A stretch of 8,677 bases of DNA from Candidatus Gallimonas intestinigallinarum (GTDB lineage: Bacteria; Bacillota_A; Clostridia; Christensenellales; Borkfalkiaceae): the NCBI GenBank assembly GCA_019116405.1, contig DXBS01000013.1, positions 1 to 8,677 on the forward strand. The letters run 5' to 3'. The stretch's first letter is position 1, and every line of letters starts with the position of its first letter. Both the position numbers and the translations under genes were made by a program. Below, in pieces: positions 1 to 6,281 of this stretch. The notes under the pieces are model-generated. The model was not told the origin of the DNA and did no database searches. It worked only from the letters and a program-made list of their open reading frames with translations.

Positions 1-4
1 AATT

Positions 5-1393
5 ATGTCAGGTCTGTTGCTCAAAAACATCAACAAAATCTATCCCGGCGGAAACCAGGCGGTGTTCAACTTCTGCCTCGATATCCGCGACAAGGAATTC
101 ATCGTCTTCGTCGGTCCTTCGGGCTGCGGCAAGTCCACGACGCTGCGTATGATCGCAGGTCTTGAGGAGATTTCCTCGGGCGAGCTGTACATCGACGGCA
201 AGCTGGTCAACGACGTCGTCCCCAAGGACAGAGATATCGCGATGGTCTTCCAGAACTACGCACTTTATCCCCACATGTCCGTCTATGAGAACATGGCGTT
301 CGGTCTGAAGCTGCGCAAAGTGCCCAAGGACGTCATCGATGAGAAGGTCAAGGCTGCGGCAGAGATCCTCGGCATCACCGACTATCTGTCCCGTAAGCCC
401 AAGGCGCTCTCCGGTGGTCAGCGTCAGCGTGTCGCGCTCGGCAGAACCATCGTCCGTGAGCCCAAGGTCTTCCTTCTGGACGAGCCTCTGTCCAACCTCG
501 ATGCAAAGCTCCGCGCACAGATGAGAACGGAGATCTCCAAGCTGCACGTCCGTCTTGCGACGACGTTCATCTACGTCACGCACGACCAGATCGAGGCAAT
601 GACCATGTGTACGCGTATCGTCGTCATGAAGGACGGCTTTATGCAGCAGGTCGATACCCCTCAGAACCTCTACGACTATCCCATCAACCTCTTCGTCGCG
701 GGCTTCATCGGCACGCCTCAGATGAACTTCTTCAAGAACTCCACCATCACCGAAGAGGACGGAAAGGTCTATGTCAACTTCATCGGCGGAAACAAGATCC
801 TGCTTCCCAAGTCGATGGTTGCCAAGATCAAGAACCTTGAAGAGTACGCAAACACCGGCAAAACGGTCACGCTCGGCGTCCGTCCCGAGGACATTCACGA
901 GGATCAGGCGTTCATCTCCACCTCGCCCGATACCGTCGTCAAGGCGCGCATCGACGTCATCGAAAAGCTGGGCGCAGAGACGCAGATCTACTGCGATCTT
1001 GAGTACGAACAGGATAAGAACATCATCGTCGACAACGCGTCGCAGATGATCGCAAAGATCTCTTCGCGTGCGTCCGTGGAACTGGGCGAGATCGTCGAGC
1101 TTGCATTCGATGCAAAGCATATCCACCTCTTCGACGGTTACACCGAGTCCACGATGCTGGAGCGCGACGAGCACTATGAAGTCATCCCCGAAAATGCAGA
1201 GGGCGCGGCGTTCGTGCCTCCTACACCTCAGGAGATGCAGGCGCAGATCGATGCGGCACGCGTCGTCACCAAGGAAATGAAGAAGCAGGCGAAGTACGAT
1301 GCCAAGATGGCTGCCCGCCGCAAGGCTGCGGAAGAAAAGCAAGCCGCCGAGCAGCCCGAGGACAAGTCCGACAGCAACACTCCAGAAGCATGA
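5..1393 (+). CDS. ugpC: Sugar ABC transporter ATP-binding protein, MalK/MsmK/UgpC type, with C-terminal extension
   Basis: Cytoplasmic ATPase that powers carbohydrate-type ABC importers (CUT1 class). Seen in the 462-residue protein: Walker A GPSGCGKST (37-45), Q-loop Gln83, signature LSGGQRQR (135-142), Walker B with Asp159-Glu160, D-loop SNLD (163-166) and switch His193. A TOBE/OB-like region follows (about 235-377), with the family motif LGVRPEDI (290-297) and the usual ending near FDAKHIHLFD (368-377). Typical relatives stop near 370-380 residues; here about 85 more follow, rich in Ala, Lys, Glu and Gln and possibly coiled-coil. The ATG at position 5 fits the family N-terminus (MSGLLLKNINKIYPGG), but its ribosome binding site lies outside the window. 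Codon use favours CGT for Arg and AAG for Lys, suggesting high expression. No permease or binding-protein gene is visible, so it may be a shared ATPase like MsmK. The symbol is family-level; the true substrate is unknown. Confidence 0.93.
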   Translation: MSGLLLKNINKIYPGGNQAVFNFCLDIRDKEFIVFVGPSGCGKSTTLRMIAGLEEISSGELYIDGKLVNDVVPKDRDIAMVFQNYALYPHMSVYENMAFGLKLRKVPKDVIDEKVKAAAEILGITDYLSRKPKALSGGQRQRVALGRTIVREPKVFLLDEPLSNLDAKLRAQMRTEISKLHVRLATTFIYVTHDQIEAMTMCTRIVVMKDGFMQQVDTPQNLYDYPINLFVAGFIGTPQMNFFKNSTITEEDGKVYVNFIGGNKILLPKSMVAKIKNLEEYANTGKTVTLGVRPEDIHEDQAFISTSPDTVVKARIDVIEKLGAETQIYCDLEYEQDKNIIVDNASQMIAKISSRASVELGEIVELAFDAKHIHLFDGYTESTMLERDEHYEVIPENAEGAAFVPPTPQEMQAQIDAARVVTKEMKKQAKYDAKMAARRKAAEEKQAAEQPEDKSDSNTPEA

Positions 1394-1410
1394 TCTGACA
1401 AAACAAGATA

Positions 1411-1443
1411 AAAATCGCCCGTTGTGAAACGGGCGATTTTTTT
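1411..1443 (+). terminator. Rho-independent terminator after the ABC ATPase gene
   Basis: A perfect 13-bp inverted repeat (1411-1423 paired with 1428-1440) encloses a GTGA loop and runs into a seven-T tract (1437-1443). It begins 18 nt after the ATPase stop codon and isolates that transcript from the permease promoter just downstream. The A-run at 1411-1414 means it could also stop minus-strand transcription, but no minus-strand gene is credible here. Confidence 0.95.
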
Positions 1444-1461
1444 GCACGGGGCGGGAATAAA

Positions 1462-1490
1462 TTGACAAACGCGGCTAAAATCTGTATGAT
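1462..1490 (+). promoter_or_regulatory. Sigma-A-type promoter of the permease gene
   Basis: TTGACA (1462-1467) and TATGAT (1485-1490) are separated by exactly 17 nt. The expected start of transcription is near 1497-1498, giving a leader of about 26 nt that contains AAGGAGGTG (1508-1516), 7 nt before the ATG at 1524. The leader is too short for a riboswitch, so metal control, if any, would need a protein regulator or act elsewhere. I see no clear operator dyad across the promoter. Confidence 0.88.
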
Positions 1491-1523
1491 ATACCGCATA
1501 AAGCAACAAGGAGGTGCCCGGTC

Positions 1524-2534
1524 ATGTGGGATGCGATCTTAGAAGCGCTCTTGGATACGCTCAAGCTGCTTCCCTTTCTTCTGCTGTTATATATCCTCAT
1601 CGAACTGATGGAGCACAACACCCGCATCGGGCGCGCCTCCGGCGCACTCTCGGGCAAGGTCGGACCGCTCGTCGGCGGCGCGACGGGACTTATCCCCATG
1701 TGCGGCTTCTCCGTCATGGCGGCAAAGCTGTATGAGAGGAAGTACGTCACGCTCGGGACGCTCCTTGCCGTGTTTATCACGACCAGCGACGAGGCGTTCC
1801 TCGTTCTCCTGCTCTCGGAAATGCCGTGGGCGGAGAAGGCCGTCTCCATTCTCGCCATGTGCGGCATCAAACTGGTGCTCGGCGCCGCCGTCGGCTATCT
1901 TGCCGACCTGATCGTAAAGCGCCGCAAGGGAGACGCCGCAAATCCGCTCCCGCTGCCGGAAACGGCGCATGGTCATGAAAATGCACATGCGCACCCCGAA
2001 AATGAGGACCATGCCCACGATGCGCACGACCATGCACATGACCACGAACATGATCACGACCACGATCATGAGCACGGCGAAGGAGAGTTTGTCGCCTGCG
2101 AGCACAAGCACGGCAAGTGGAGCGCGCTCTCGCTCTATCTCTTCTCGCCGCTGTTGCACGCGCTCCAGGTCGCGGCGTTCATCCTGCTCGTCAACGTCGT
2201 CTTTAACCTGCTCTTTCTCTGGGTGGGGGAGGAGACCGTCATCGAATTTTTGCAGGGCAGCGGGTACTGGTATCAGCCGCTCATCTGCTCGGTGCTGGGA
2301 CTTGTGCCCAACTGCGCATCCTCCGTCATTCTCGCCGAAGTGTACGCAATGGGCGGCATCTCCTTCGGGAGCTGCCTCGCAGGGCTCATCGTCAATACTG
2401 GGCTTGGCTATCTCGTCCTCTTCCGCAATCTCAGGGCGTGGAAGCGCACGCTTGCCATCGTCGCGTTCATGCTCGTGCTCGGCATAGCGCTCGGATACGC
2501 CGTCAACGCCATCGAACTTTGCCTTCTCCGTTGA
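1524..2534 (+). CDS. Putative heavy-metal exporter permease (ArsP_2 / putative manganese transporter family)
   Basis: Polytopic inner-membrane protein of 336 residues. Hydrophobic segments lie near 12-28, 45-65, 76-98, 104-131, 203-233, 250-272, 276-300 and 308-333. The family is annotated as putative 10-TM heavy-metal, arsenic or manganese exporters; I assign it from overall layout and the motifs GLIPMCGFSV (55-64) and GLVPNCASSV (259-268). These begin two related stretches, 55-96 and 259-300, that align without gaps at about 15 of 42 identical positions, indicating internal duplication. Between the halves, residues 149-196 hold 17 histidines, mostly as His-Asp/Glu-His, the kind of loop seen in zinc and manganese carriers. 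The start is set by AAGGAGGTG 7 nt upstream. The gene is monocistronic or reads into hisC 36 nt later. The metal specificity cannot be read from sequence. Confidence 0.82.
   Translation: MWDAILEALLDTLKLLPFLLLLYILIELMEHNTRIGRASGALSGKVGPLVGGATGLIPMCGFSVMAAKLYERKYVTLGTLLAVFITTSDEAFLVLLLSEMPWAEKAVSILAMCGIKLVLGAAVGYLADLIVKRRKGDAANPLPLPETAHGHENAHAHPENEDHAHDAHDHAHDHEHDHDHDHEHGEGEFVACEHKHGKWSALSLYLFSPLLHALQVAAFILLVNVVFNLLFLWVGEETVIEFLQGSGYWYQPLICSVLGLVPNCASSVILAEVYAMGGISFGSCLAGLIVNTGLGYLVLFRNLRAWKRTLAIVAFMLVLGIALGYAVNAIELCLLR
1968..2111 (+). repeat. His-rich low-complexity coding segment in the permease
   Basis: Codons 149-196 of the permease encode 17 histidines. The core (2007-2075) is an imperfect tandem array of CAC/CAT codons alternating with GAC, GAG or GCA. 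The protein-level pattern (His-Asp/Glu/Ala-His) is better kept than the DNA repeat, which suggests selection for metal binding as well as repeat slippage. Confidence 0.85.
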
Positions 2535-2559
2535 CTTTTGCGGCGCCGTGTAGTATAAT
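2531..2559 (+). promoter_or_regulatory. Sigma-A-type promoter of hisC, overlapping the permease stop codon
   Basis: TTGACT (2531-2536) and a perfect TATAAT (2554-2559) are 17 nt apart. The -35 element covers the permease TGA stop (2532-2534). The predicted transcription start (about 2566) is only about 5 nt before the hisC ATG at 2571, and an in-frame TAG at 2559-2561 rules out an earlier hisC start. It probably drives the unit through the HAD gene at 5512, since no terminator is visible between these genes. Confidence 0.8.
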
Positions 2560-2565
2560 AGGAAG
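2560..2565 (+). promoter_or_regulatory. Ribosome binding site of hisC placed at or upstream of the predicted transcript start
   Basis: AGGAAG directly follows the TATAAT box and is 5 nt before the hisC ATG. It would be present on mRNA reading through from the permease gene but absent from mRNA begun at the hisC promoter. This makes the choice of promoter matter for how hisC is translated. Confidence 0.55.
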
Positions 2566-2570
2566 CAGCT

Positions 2571-3632
2571 ATGGATTTTTTGAGCAAAAAGGCGCGCGGC
2601 ATCGTCCCCTATACGGCGGGTGAACAGCCCAAGGAGCGCCGCTACATCAAACTCAACACCAACGAAAATCCCTATCCGCCCTCGCCGCGCGTCGCGGAAG
2701 TGCTGCGCACGCTGGAGACGGAGGAGCTGCGCCGCTATCCGCGTCCCGATGCGGGCAAACTCCGCGCCGCGATCGCCGCAGCGGAGGGAGTCGGCGCGGA
2801 AAACGTCTTCTGCGGCAACGGCTCGGACGAGGTGCTTGCGCTCTCCTTTCCCGCCTTCTTTGACGGGGACGGGGCAGGCGCGTGCTTTGCCGATTTGACC
2901 TATTCCTTCTACGAGGTCTTTGCGGCGTTCTTCGGCATTCCCACAAAAATCGTGCCGCTCAGAGCGGACTTTACCTTTGATCTTGCCGTGATGCAGGCGG
3001 CAGATTGTCAGGGCTACTATATTGCCAATCCCAACGCGCCCACGGGCGTGGGGATCGGGCGCGCGGAAATGGAGCGCTTTGTTTCGTCCGTCCCCGAAAA
3101 ACTCGTCATCTTGGACGAGGCGTACATGGACTTCTTCGGCGAGAGCTGCGTGCCGCTCACCAGGAAATATTCCAATGTCCTCGTCGTCAAGACTTTCTCC
3201 AAGAGCTACTCCCTGGCGGGCATCCGCTGCGGGTACGCCGTGGGAGACGCGGCGCTCATCGACGGGCTCGCGCGCATGAAGGACTGCTTCAACTCCTACC
3301 CCGTGGACATGGTCGCCGAGGCGGTCTGCACGGCAGCGATCGGGGATAAGGCGTACTATTCCGAGGTGACGGCGCGTGTCGTCTCCGAGCGGGAGCGCGT
3401 GCGCGCGGCACTGCTCACGATGGGCTTCACGGTGCCCGAAAGCCGCTCCAACTTCCTGTTTGCGGGGCGCGCCAAGGTGAGCGGCGGCGAGATCTACACA
3501 AGGCTCAAACAGGCGGGCGTGCTCGTCCGCTACTGGGAGAAACCCGTTCTGCGCGATTTTGTGCGCATCACGGTGGGGACGCCCGAGGAAAACGACGTTC
3601 TCCTTTCACAACTGCATACCATCTTATCATAG
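2571..3632 (+). CDS. hisC: Histidinol-phosphate aminotransferase (PLP-dependent, class I/II fold)
   Basis: Cytosolic enzyme of histidine biosynthesis that converts imidazole-acetol phosphate and glutamate to L-histidinol phosphate and 2-oxoglutarate. The 353-residue length is normal. Seen motifs: the HisC-type N-terminus with LNTNENPYPPSP (28-39), GNGSDE (82-87) for cofactor phosphate contact, NPNAPTG (153-159) with Asn154, LDEAY (181-185) with Asp182 and Tyr185, the PLP lysine Lys211 in FSKSYSLAGIRCG with Arg219, and the substrate-carboxylate arginine Arg332 in VRITVGT. The start at 2571 is the only possible one, because TAG lies in frame at 2559. No other his gene is near, so it may act in a scattered pathway, or serve as an aromatic aminotransferase as some HisC-like proteins do. 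It is 12 nt upstream of the next gene and probably co-transcribed with it. Confidence 0.9.
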   Translation: MDFLSKKARGIVPYTAGEQPKERRYIKLNTNENPYPPSPRVAEVLRTLETEELRRYPRPDAGKLRAAIAAAEGVGAENVFCGNGSDEVLALSFPAFFDGDGAGACFADLTYSFYEVFAAFFGIPTKIVPLRADFTFDLAVMQAADCQGYYIANPNAPTGVGIGRAEMERFVSSVPEKLVILDEAYMDFFGESCVPLTRKYSNVLVVKTFSKSYSLAGIRCGYAVGDAALIDGLARMKDCFNSYPVDMVAEAVCTAAIGDKAYYSEVTARVVSERERVRAALLTMGFTVPESRSNFLFAGRAKVSGGEIYTRLKQAGVLVRYWEKPVLRDFVRITVGTPEENDVLLSQLHTILS

Positions 3633-3644
3633 GGAGGAGACCTC

Positions 3645-4733
3645 ATGCGGCTCGACCTTTCCGTACCAAAGACAAACCCTGTATCTTGCGGGGAGGACGG
3701 AGAGGACGGGCTGTTGCTCTCTACCCTCCGCGAGGGAATGGAGCGCGCGCTCGCCGACAGGAGCGGCAGAACGCTCATCCTGTCGGACAGCACCGCCTTT
3801 TCGCAATTTGTGCCCGCGGCGCGTTCGGAGCACACGCTCTGCATGCTGTGGGAGGGAGACGCGCTCGCGCTCTTTGCCCTGCCCGAGGTGCAGCAGATCC
3901 TTGTCTCGGGCGGGCGGGACGCGCTGGAGGCGGCGCGGTTTTTTGCGCACGTCCGCAGAATTTCGTGCACCGTATTCCCGCAGCACGCCGCATTGGACGG
4001 CGCGTTCGGCTCCCGTGCCCGGGTACGGCTGGGAGAGAATACGCTCGACGTCCCGCTTGCTCAGGCACACGTCGTCGCCGATCTTGCCTGTATGACGGGG
4101 ACGCTCGCCGAGGGCTATGCGCGGCTGCTTCTTAGTCGCCTCGCGCTCTTTGAGGTGCGCGCGCTCGGCATGATCTGCCGCAGGAAATGGGGCGGCGAAG
4201 CGTACGAGGAGGCGTTTTCCATCGCCGAACCCGTGCGGAGGGAGCTCGCGCCCGAGGAGATCGTCACGGCAAACGCGCGGCTGCGGCAGCTGGAGACAGC
4301 CGGTGCGCCCGTGGGAGAGGGCGCCACATTGGCGTCCCTGTGCAGTGAGCAACGCTATCCCGCGGCGACGGCATTTTTATCGCTCTCCGCACTCTATACC
4401 GCCTTTTTAGAGCGCGGCGTTCCGCGGCGGTACATGGTGCCAGACTATGCCGGGCGTGCGCAGAGGGCGGGGACAAAGTACGCCGATCTGCAACTGCCCA
4501 CGGCGGCGGGGTACGCCTCGCGTGCACTCGGACTGGAGCGCGCCCGCGGCGAACTTCTCACGCAGATGCGCCACATCCGCGCGGCGAAGCAGGCGCAGCT
4601 TGCGGCGATGCGCACGTTGGACGGGCATTTTTCCGCTTCGCCCGCCCTCGAGAAACTCAAAATTCTGCCCGAGCACGCGCCCGACGGACTGTGCGCCGTC
4701 CTGCGCGACTTCGGGCTTCTGGAGTGGTCATGA
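3645..4733 (+). CDS. Divergent glycerol-1-phosphate-dehydrogenase-like (AraM-like) protein, probably not an active dehydrogenase
   Basis: A 362-residue protein that I assign with moderate confidence to the iron-alcohol-dehydrogenase / dehydroquinate-synthase-like fold. The match to sn-glycerol-1-phosphate dehydrogenases (AraM/EgsA) covers residues about 83-190. ILVSGGRDALEAARF stands where the family has a GGGT-x-x-D nucleotide-binding stretch; the FPQHAALDGAF segment keeps the Asp-Gly of the first metal ligand (Asp118); VVADLACM matches the VIADLDIL strand; GGEAY (183-187) matches GE-x-Y. Lost are the GGGT motif (here GGRD), the GFGD motif (here GYAR, 157-160) and the His-rich stretches holding the other metal ligands. 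A C-terminal helical region (270-362) is specific to this protein. The start is set by GGGAGGAG, 12 nt after hisC. The stop overlaps the HAD start (ATGA). Co-translation suggests a scaffold or regulatory partner of the phosphatase; a wholly different function remains possible. Confidence 0.6.
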   Translation: MRLDLSVPKTNPVSCGEDGEDGLLLSTLREGMERALADRSGRTLILSDSTAFSQFVPAARSEHTLCMLWEGDALALFALPEVQQILVSGGRDALEAARFFAHVRRISCTVFPQHAALDGAFGSRARVRLGENTLDVPLAQAHVVADLACMTGTLAEGYARLLLSRLALFEVRALGMICRRKWGGEAYEEAFSIAEPVRRELAPEEIVTANARLRQLETAGAPVGEGATLASLCSEQRYPAATAFLSLSALYTAFLERGVPRRYMVPDYAGRAQRAGTKYADLQLPTAAGYASRALGLERARGELLTQMRHIRAAKQAQLAAMRTLDGHFSASPALEKLKILPEHAPDGLCAVLRDFGLLEWS

Positions 4734-5512
4734 CCAAGGAAGAATTGCTGAAGGGAACCGACCTGTTTTTGCTCGATCTGGACGGCACGGTGTATTTAAG
4801 TGACACGCCCATCGCGGGCGTCAAAGAGGCGCTGCAAGGGCTGCGCGCCATGGGCAAGCGGCTCGTCTATCTCACAAACAACTCCTCGCGCACGCGGGAA
4901 GAGTACGTCGAAAAACTCACCCGCCTCGGGCTGTTCGGGGCGGAGGACGACGTATACACCTCGGCGCACGCCGCGGCGACCTATCTCGGCGCGCACTACG
5001 CGGGCGCGAAGGTGTACGCCCTTGCGACGGACGCCGTCAGAGAGGAGCTGCGGGCGCGGAGCGTACGGCTCACCGAGGAAAATCCCGATGTCTGTCTGCT
5101 CGCCTACGATACCCGGCTCACGTTTGAAAAGATGAAGAAGTTCAACGAATTTCTCGCGACGGGCGCGGCGTTCATCGCGACGCATCCGGACGACGTCTGC
5201 CCGACGGACGGCGTGCACATGCCCGACGTCGGCTCCTTTCTCGCGCTGTTCGAACGCTCCTCGGGGCGGCGTCCGGACGTCATTTGCGGCAAGCCGTTCA
5301 CCGTCATGGGCGCGTGCATTGCGCAAAAGTACCGCGTCCCTGCGGCGCGCACCTGCATGGTCGGGGACAGGATGCACACCGATATCCGCTTCGGCAACGC
5401 AAACGGCATGAAGTCGCTTTTGGTCCTCTCGGGCGAGACGACGCGGGAGAGTATGTGTAATTTCCCCGACAAGCCCGATCTGGTGCTTGCAAGCCTTGCC
5501 GAAATTTTGTAA
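4730..5512 (+). CDS. HAD-IIA family phosphatase (NagD/AraL/p-nitrophenyl-phosphatase type)
   Basis: Cytosolic Mg-dependent phosphatase of the haloacid dehalogenase superfamily, class IIA, 260 residues, the usual length. Motif I is DLDGT (16-20), with nucleophile Asp16 and acid/base Asp18. Motif II is LTNNSS (48-53). The motif III lysine is Lys188 in CGKPF, and motif IV is GDRMHTDI (212-219), with Asp213 and Asp218. The C2-type cap lies between motifs II and III (about 70-180). An earlier in-frame ATG at 4691 lies inside the upstream gene and would add 13 non-conserved residues; 4730 is preferred because it gives the family N-terminus, an ATGA overlap and a GGAG site at 4721-4724. Family substrates are sugar or glycerol phosphates, and 2-phosphoglycolate. 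Being next to an AraM-like gene recalls araL-araM of Bacillus subtilis; being in the hisC unit makes histidinol phosphate a testable alternative. All catalytic residues are present. Confidence 0.9.
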   Translation: MTKEELLKGTDLFLLDLDGTVYLSDTPIAGVKEALQGLRAMGKRLVYLTNNSSRTREEYVEKLTRLGLFGAEDDVYTSAHAAATYLGAHYAGAKVYALATDAVREELRARSVRLTEENPDVCLLAYDTRLTFEKMKKFNEFLATGAAFIATHPDDVCPTDGVHMPDVGSFLALFERSSGRRPDVICGKPFTVMGACIAQKYRVPAARTCMVGDRMHTDIRFGNANGMKSLLVLSGETTRESMCNFPDKPDLVLASLAEIL

Positions 5513-5613
5513 AACGCGTTTGAAACCGCCCGAAAAGGTGGTACATATAACATAGAAAATACCGCAGGTACGCCCGCCTCACGTGGACGCGCGTCGCTGC
5601 GGCGGAGGAATTT
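5513..5613 (+). promoter_or_regulatory. Intergenic region before the sigma-factor operon, probable promoter region
   Basis: This 101-nt gap has no terminator-like hairpin after the HAD gene and no strong consensus promoter. An AT-richer stretch holds TTGAAA (5520-5525) and TATAAC (5546-5551), but the 20-nt spacing is long for sigma-A. A GTTTGA (5518-5523) followed by GGTACA (5540-5545) loosely recalls SigB/SigF-type elements, though both spacing and -10 are imperfect. GGAGGAA (5604-5610) is the ribosome binding site of the STAS gene. The operon may therefore be read from upstream, from a weak promoter, or from an alternative-sigma promoter. Confidence 0.35.
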
Positions 5614-5922
5614 ATGCAGGAAATCCAAGTGCTGCAAACCAAGCCTGACATTGTCGTGGCGCTCTCGGGCGAGATCGCTGCGGAGAATGCCGACGACTTC
5701 TATGCGGAGATCAAAGCGCTGTACGAATTGAGCCCTTCGGACATCACCTTCGACTGCGAAAAGCTCTCGTTCATCGATTCCACGACGCTCGGGACCTTCG
5801 TGAAGCTGTTAAAGTGCGCCAAGACGGACGGGCACACGCTGCGCCTCAAGAAATTGCAGCCGAGGCTTAAAAAGCTGTTCGTCATCTGTGCGCTCGATAC
5901 GATCATGGAGATAGAGGGATGA
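5614..5922 (+). CDS. STAS-domain anti-sigma factor antagonist (RsbV/SpoIIAA-like)
   Basis: A 102-residue single STAS domain, the usual size for RsbV or SpoIIAA. It should bind an RsbW-like anti-sigma protein when unphosphorylated and so release the sigma factor encoded two genes downstream. The diagnostic stretch is LSFIDSTTLGTFVKLLK (51-67). Ser56, directly after Asp55, aligns with the serine phosphorylated by the anti-sigma kinase in SpoIIAA (Ser58) and RsbV (Ser56). The rest follows the STAS plan: strand VVALSGE (14-20), strand ITFDCEK (44-50), then strand TLRLKKL and helix LKKLFVICALD (85-95). The start is supported by GGAGGAA just upstream. The stop overlaps the next start by ATGA, implying translational coupling. 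Keeping the serine implies that an active kinase exists, either in this operon or elsewhere in the genome. Confidence 0.9.
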   Translation: MQEIQVLQTKPDIVVALSGEIAAENADDFYAEIKALYELSPSDITFDCEKLSFIDSTTLGTFVKLLKCAKTDGHTLRLKKLQPRLKKLFVICALDTIMEIEG

Positions 5923-6281
5923 AGGAATATCTTTGCCTTTCCCTCCCGCTCAGGCGGGAGATGATGACGACCGTCCGCCTTGCAACGGGCGGGGTGTGCG
6001 CCGTCGCGGGGCTTTCCTATGACGGCGGCGAGGACTGCAAGGTGTGCGTCACCGAGAGCCTTCTTTTGCTCATGCGCCGCGGCTTTACGGCTGCCGACGT
6101 GCGCTTTACGGCGTGCGATCAGGGCATCGACGTGCGCGTGCAGGGGACGCAGGGTCAGGCCGATCTTTCGCTCACCGACGAGGACGAGATCGCACTTGCC
6201 CTCCTCAACGCGCTTGCCGAGAGCGTCTCGACGCGCGAGGCAGAGGGCTGTATCAGCTTTGTATTCGGGTCTCAGGCATGA
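5919..6281 (+). CDS. RsbW/SpoIIAB-like protein with degenerate ATP-binding site (pseudo anti-sigma kinase)
   Basis: A 120-residue protein in the position that rsbW or spoIIAB occupies in classical operons. Its N-terminal half matches the RsbW pattern: TVRLATGGVCAVAGLSYDGG (18-37), then EDCKVCVTESLLLLMRRG, equivalent to the family EDIKVAVSEACTNAV-x-H. Glu46 of the N-box remains, but the Mg-ATP asparagine four residues later is Leu50. No DxGxG box is present (DQGIDVRV at 67-74 is not one), and the G-x-G-L box is replaced by EIALALLNAL (90-99), although the following helix and strand still align. I infer a GHKL fold that kept its shape but not nucleotide binding, so it may bind sigma or the STAS protein without phosphorylating. 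Starts and stops overlap both neighbours (ATGA). It is shorter than typical RsbW (about 140-160). A sequencing error is unlikely because the frame is intact throughout. Confidence 0.7.
   Translation: MKEYLCLSLPLRREMMTTVRLATGGVCAVAGLSYDGGEDCKVCVTESLLLLMRRGFTAADVRFTACDQGIDVRVQGTQGQADLSLTDEDEIALALLNALAESVSTREAEGCISFVFGSQA

Noticed and set aside
8..1468. A 486-codon open frame on the minus strand across the ABC ATPase gene
   Set aside because: It is the mirror of a codon-biased, GC-rich gene. The translation is Arg/Leu/Asp-rich with no family motif, while the plus strand has every ABC motif. It also crosses the terminator hairpin.
1444..1523. A manganese (yybP-ykoY) riboswitch upstream of the putative metal exporter
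   Set aside because: Only about 26 nt lie between the predicted transcript start and the ATG, which is too short for any riboswitch aptamer.
1587..2159. A 190-codon minus-strand open frame inside the permease gene
   Set aside because: It is antisense to membrane segments and the His-rich repeat. Its Val/Met-rich stretch is simply the reverse complement of the His/Asp codons.
3627..4352. A 241-codon minus-strand open frame over the AraM-like gene
   Set aside because: It has no ribosome binding site and no recognisable motif. The plus frame has a good Shine-Dalgarno site, coupled junctions and a partial family match.
5562..5602. Inverted repeat CCGCAG/CTGCGG before the STAS gene as a terminator or operator
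   Set aside because: The arms are only 6 bp with a 29-nt gap and no T-run, which is expected by chance in GC-rich DNA.
6044..6277. An extended N-terminus for the sigma factor beginning at 6044
   Set aside because: The extra 78 codons lie within the preceding gene in another frame and are not sigma-like. The ATGA overlap at 6278 gives the normal N-terminus.
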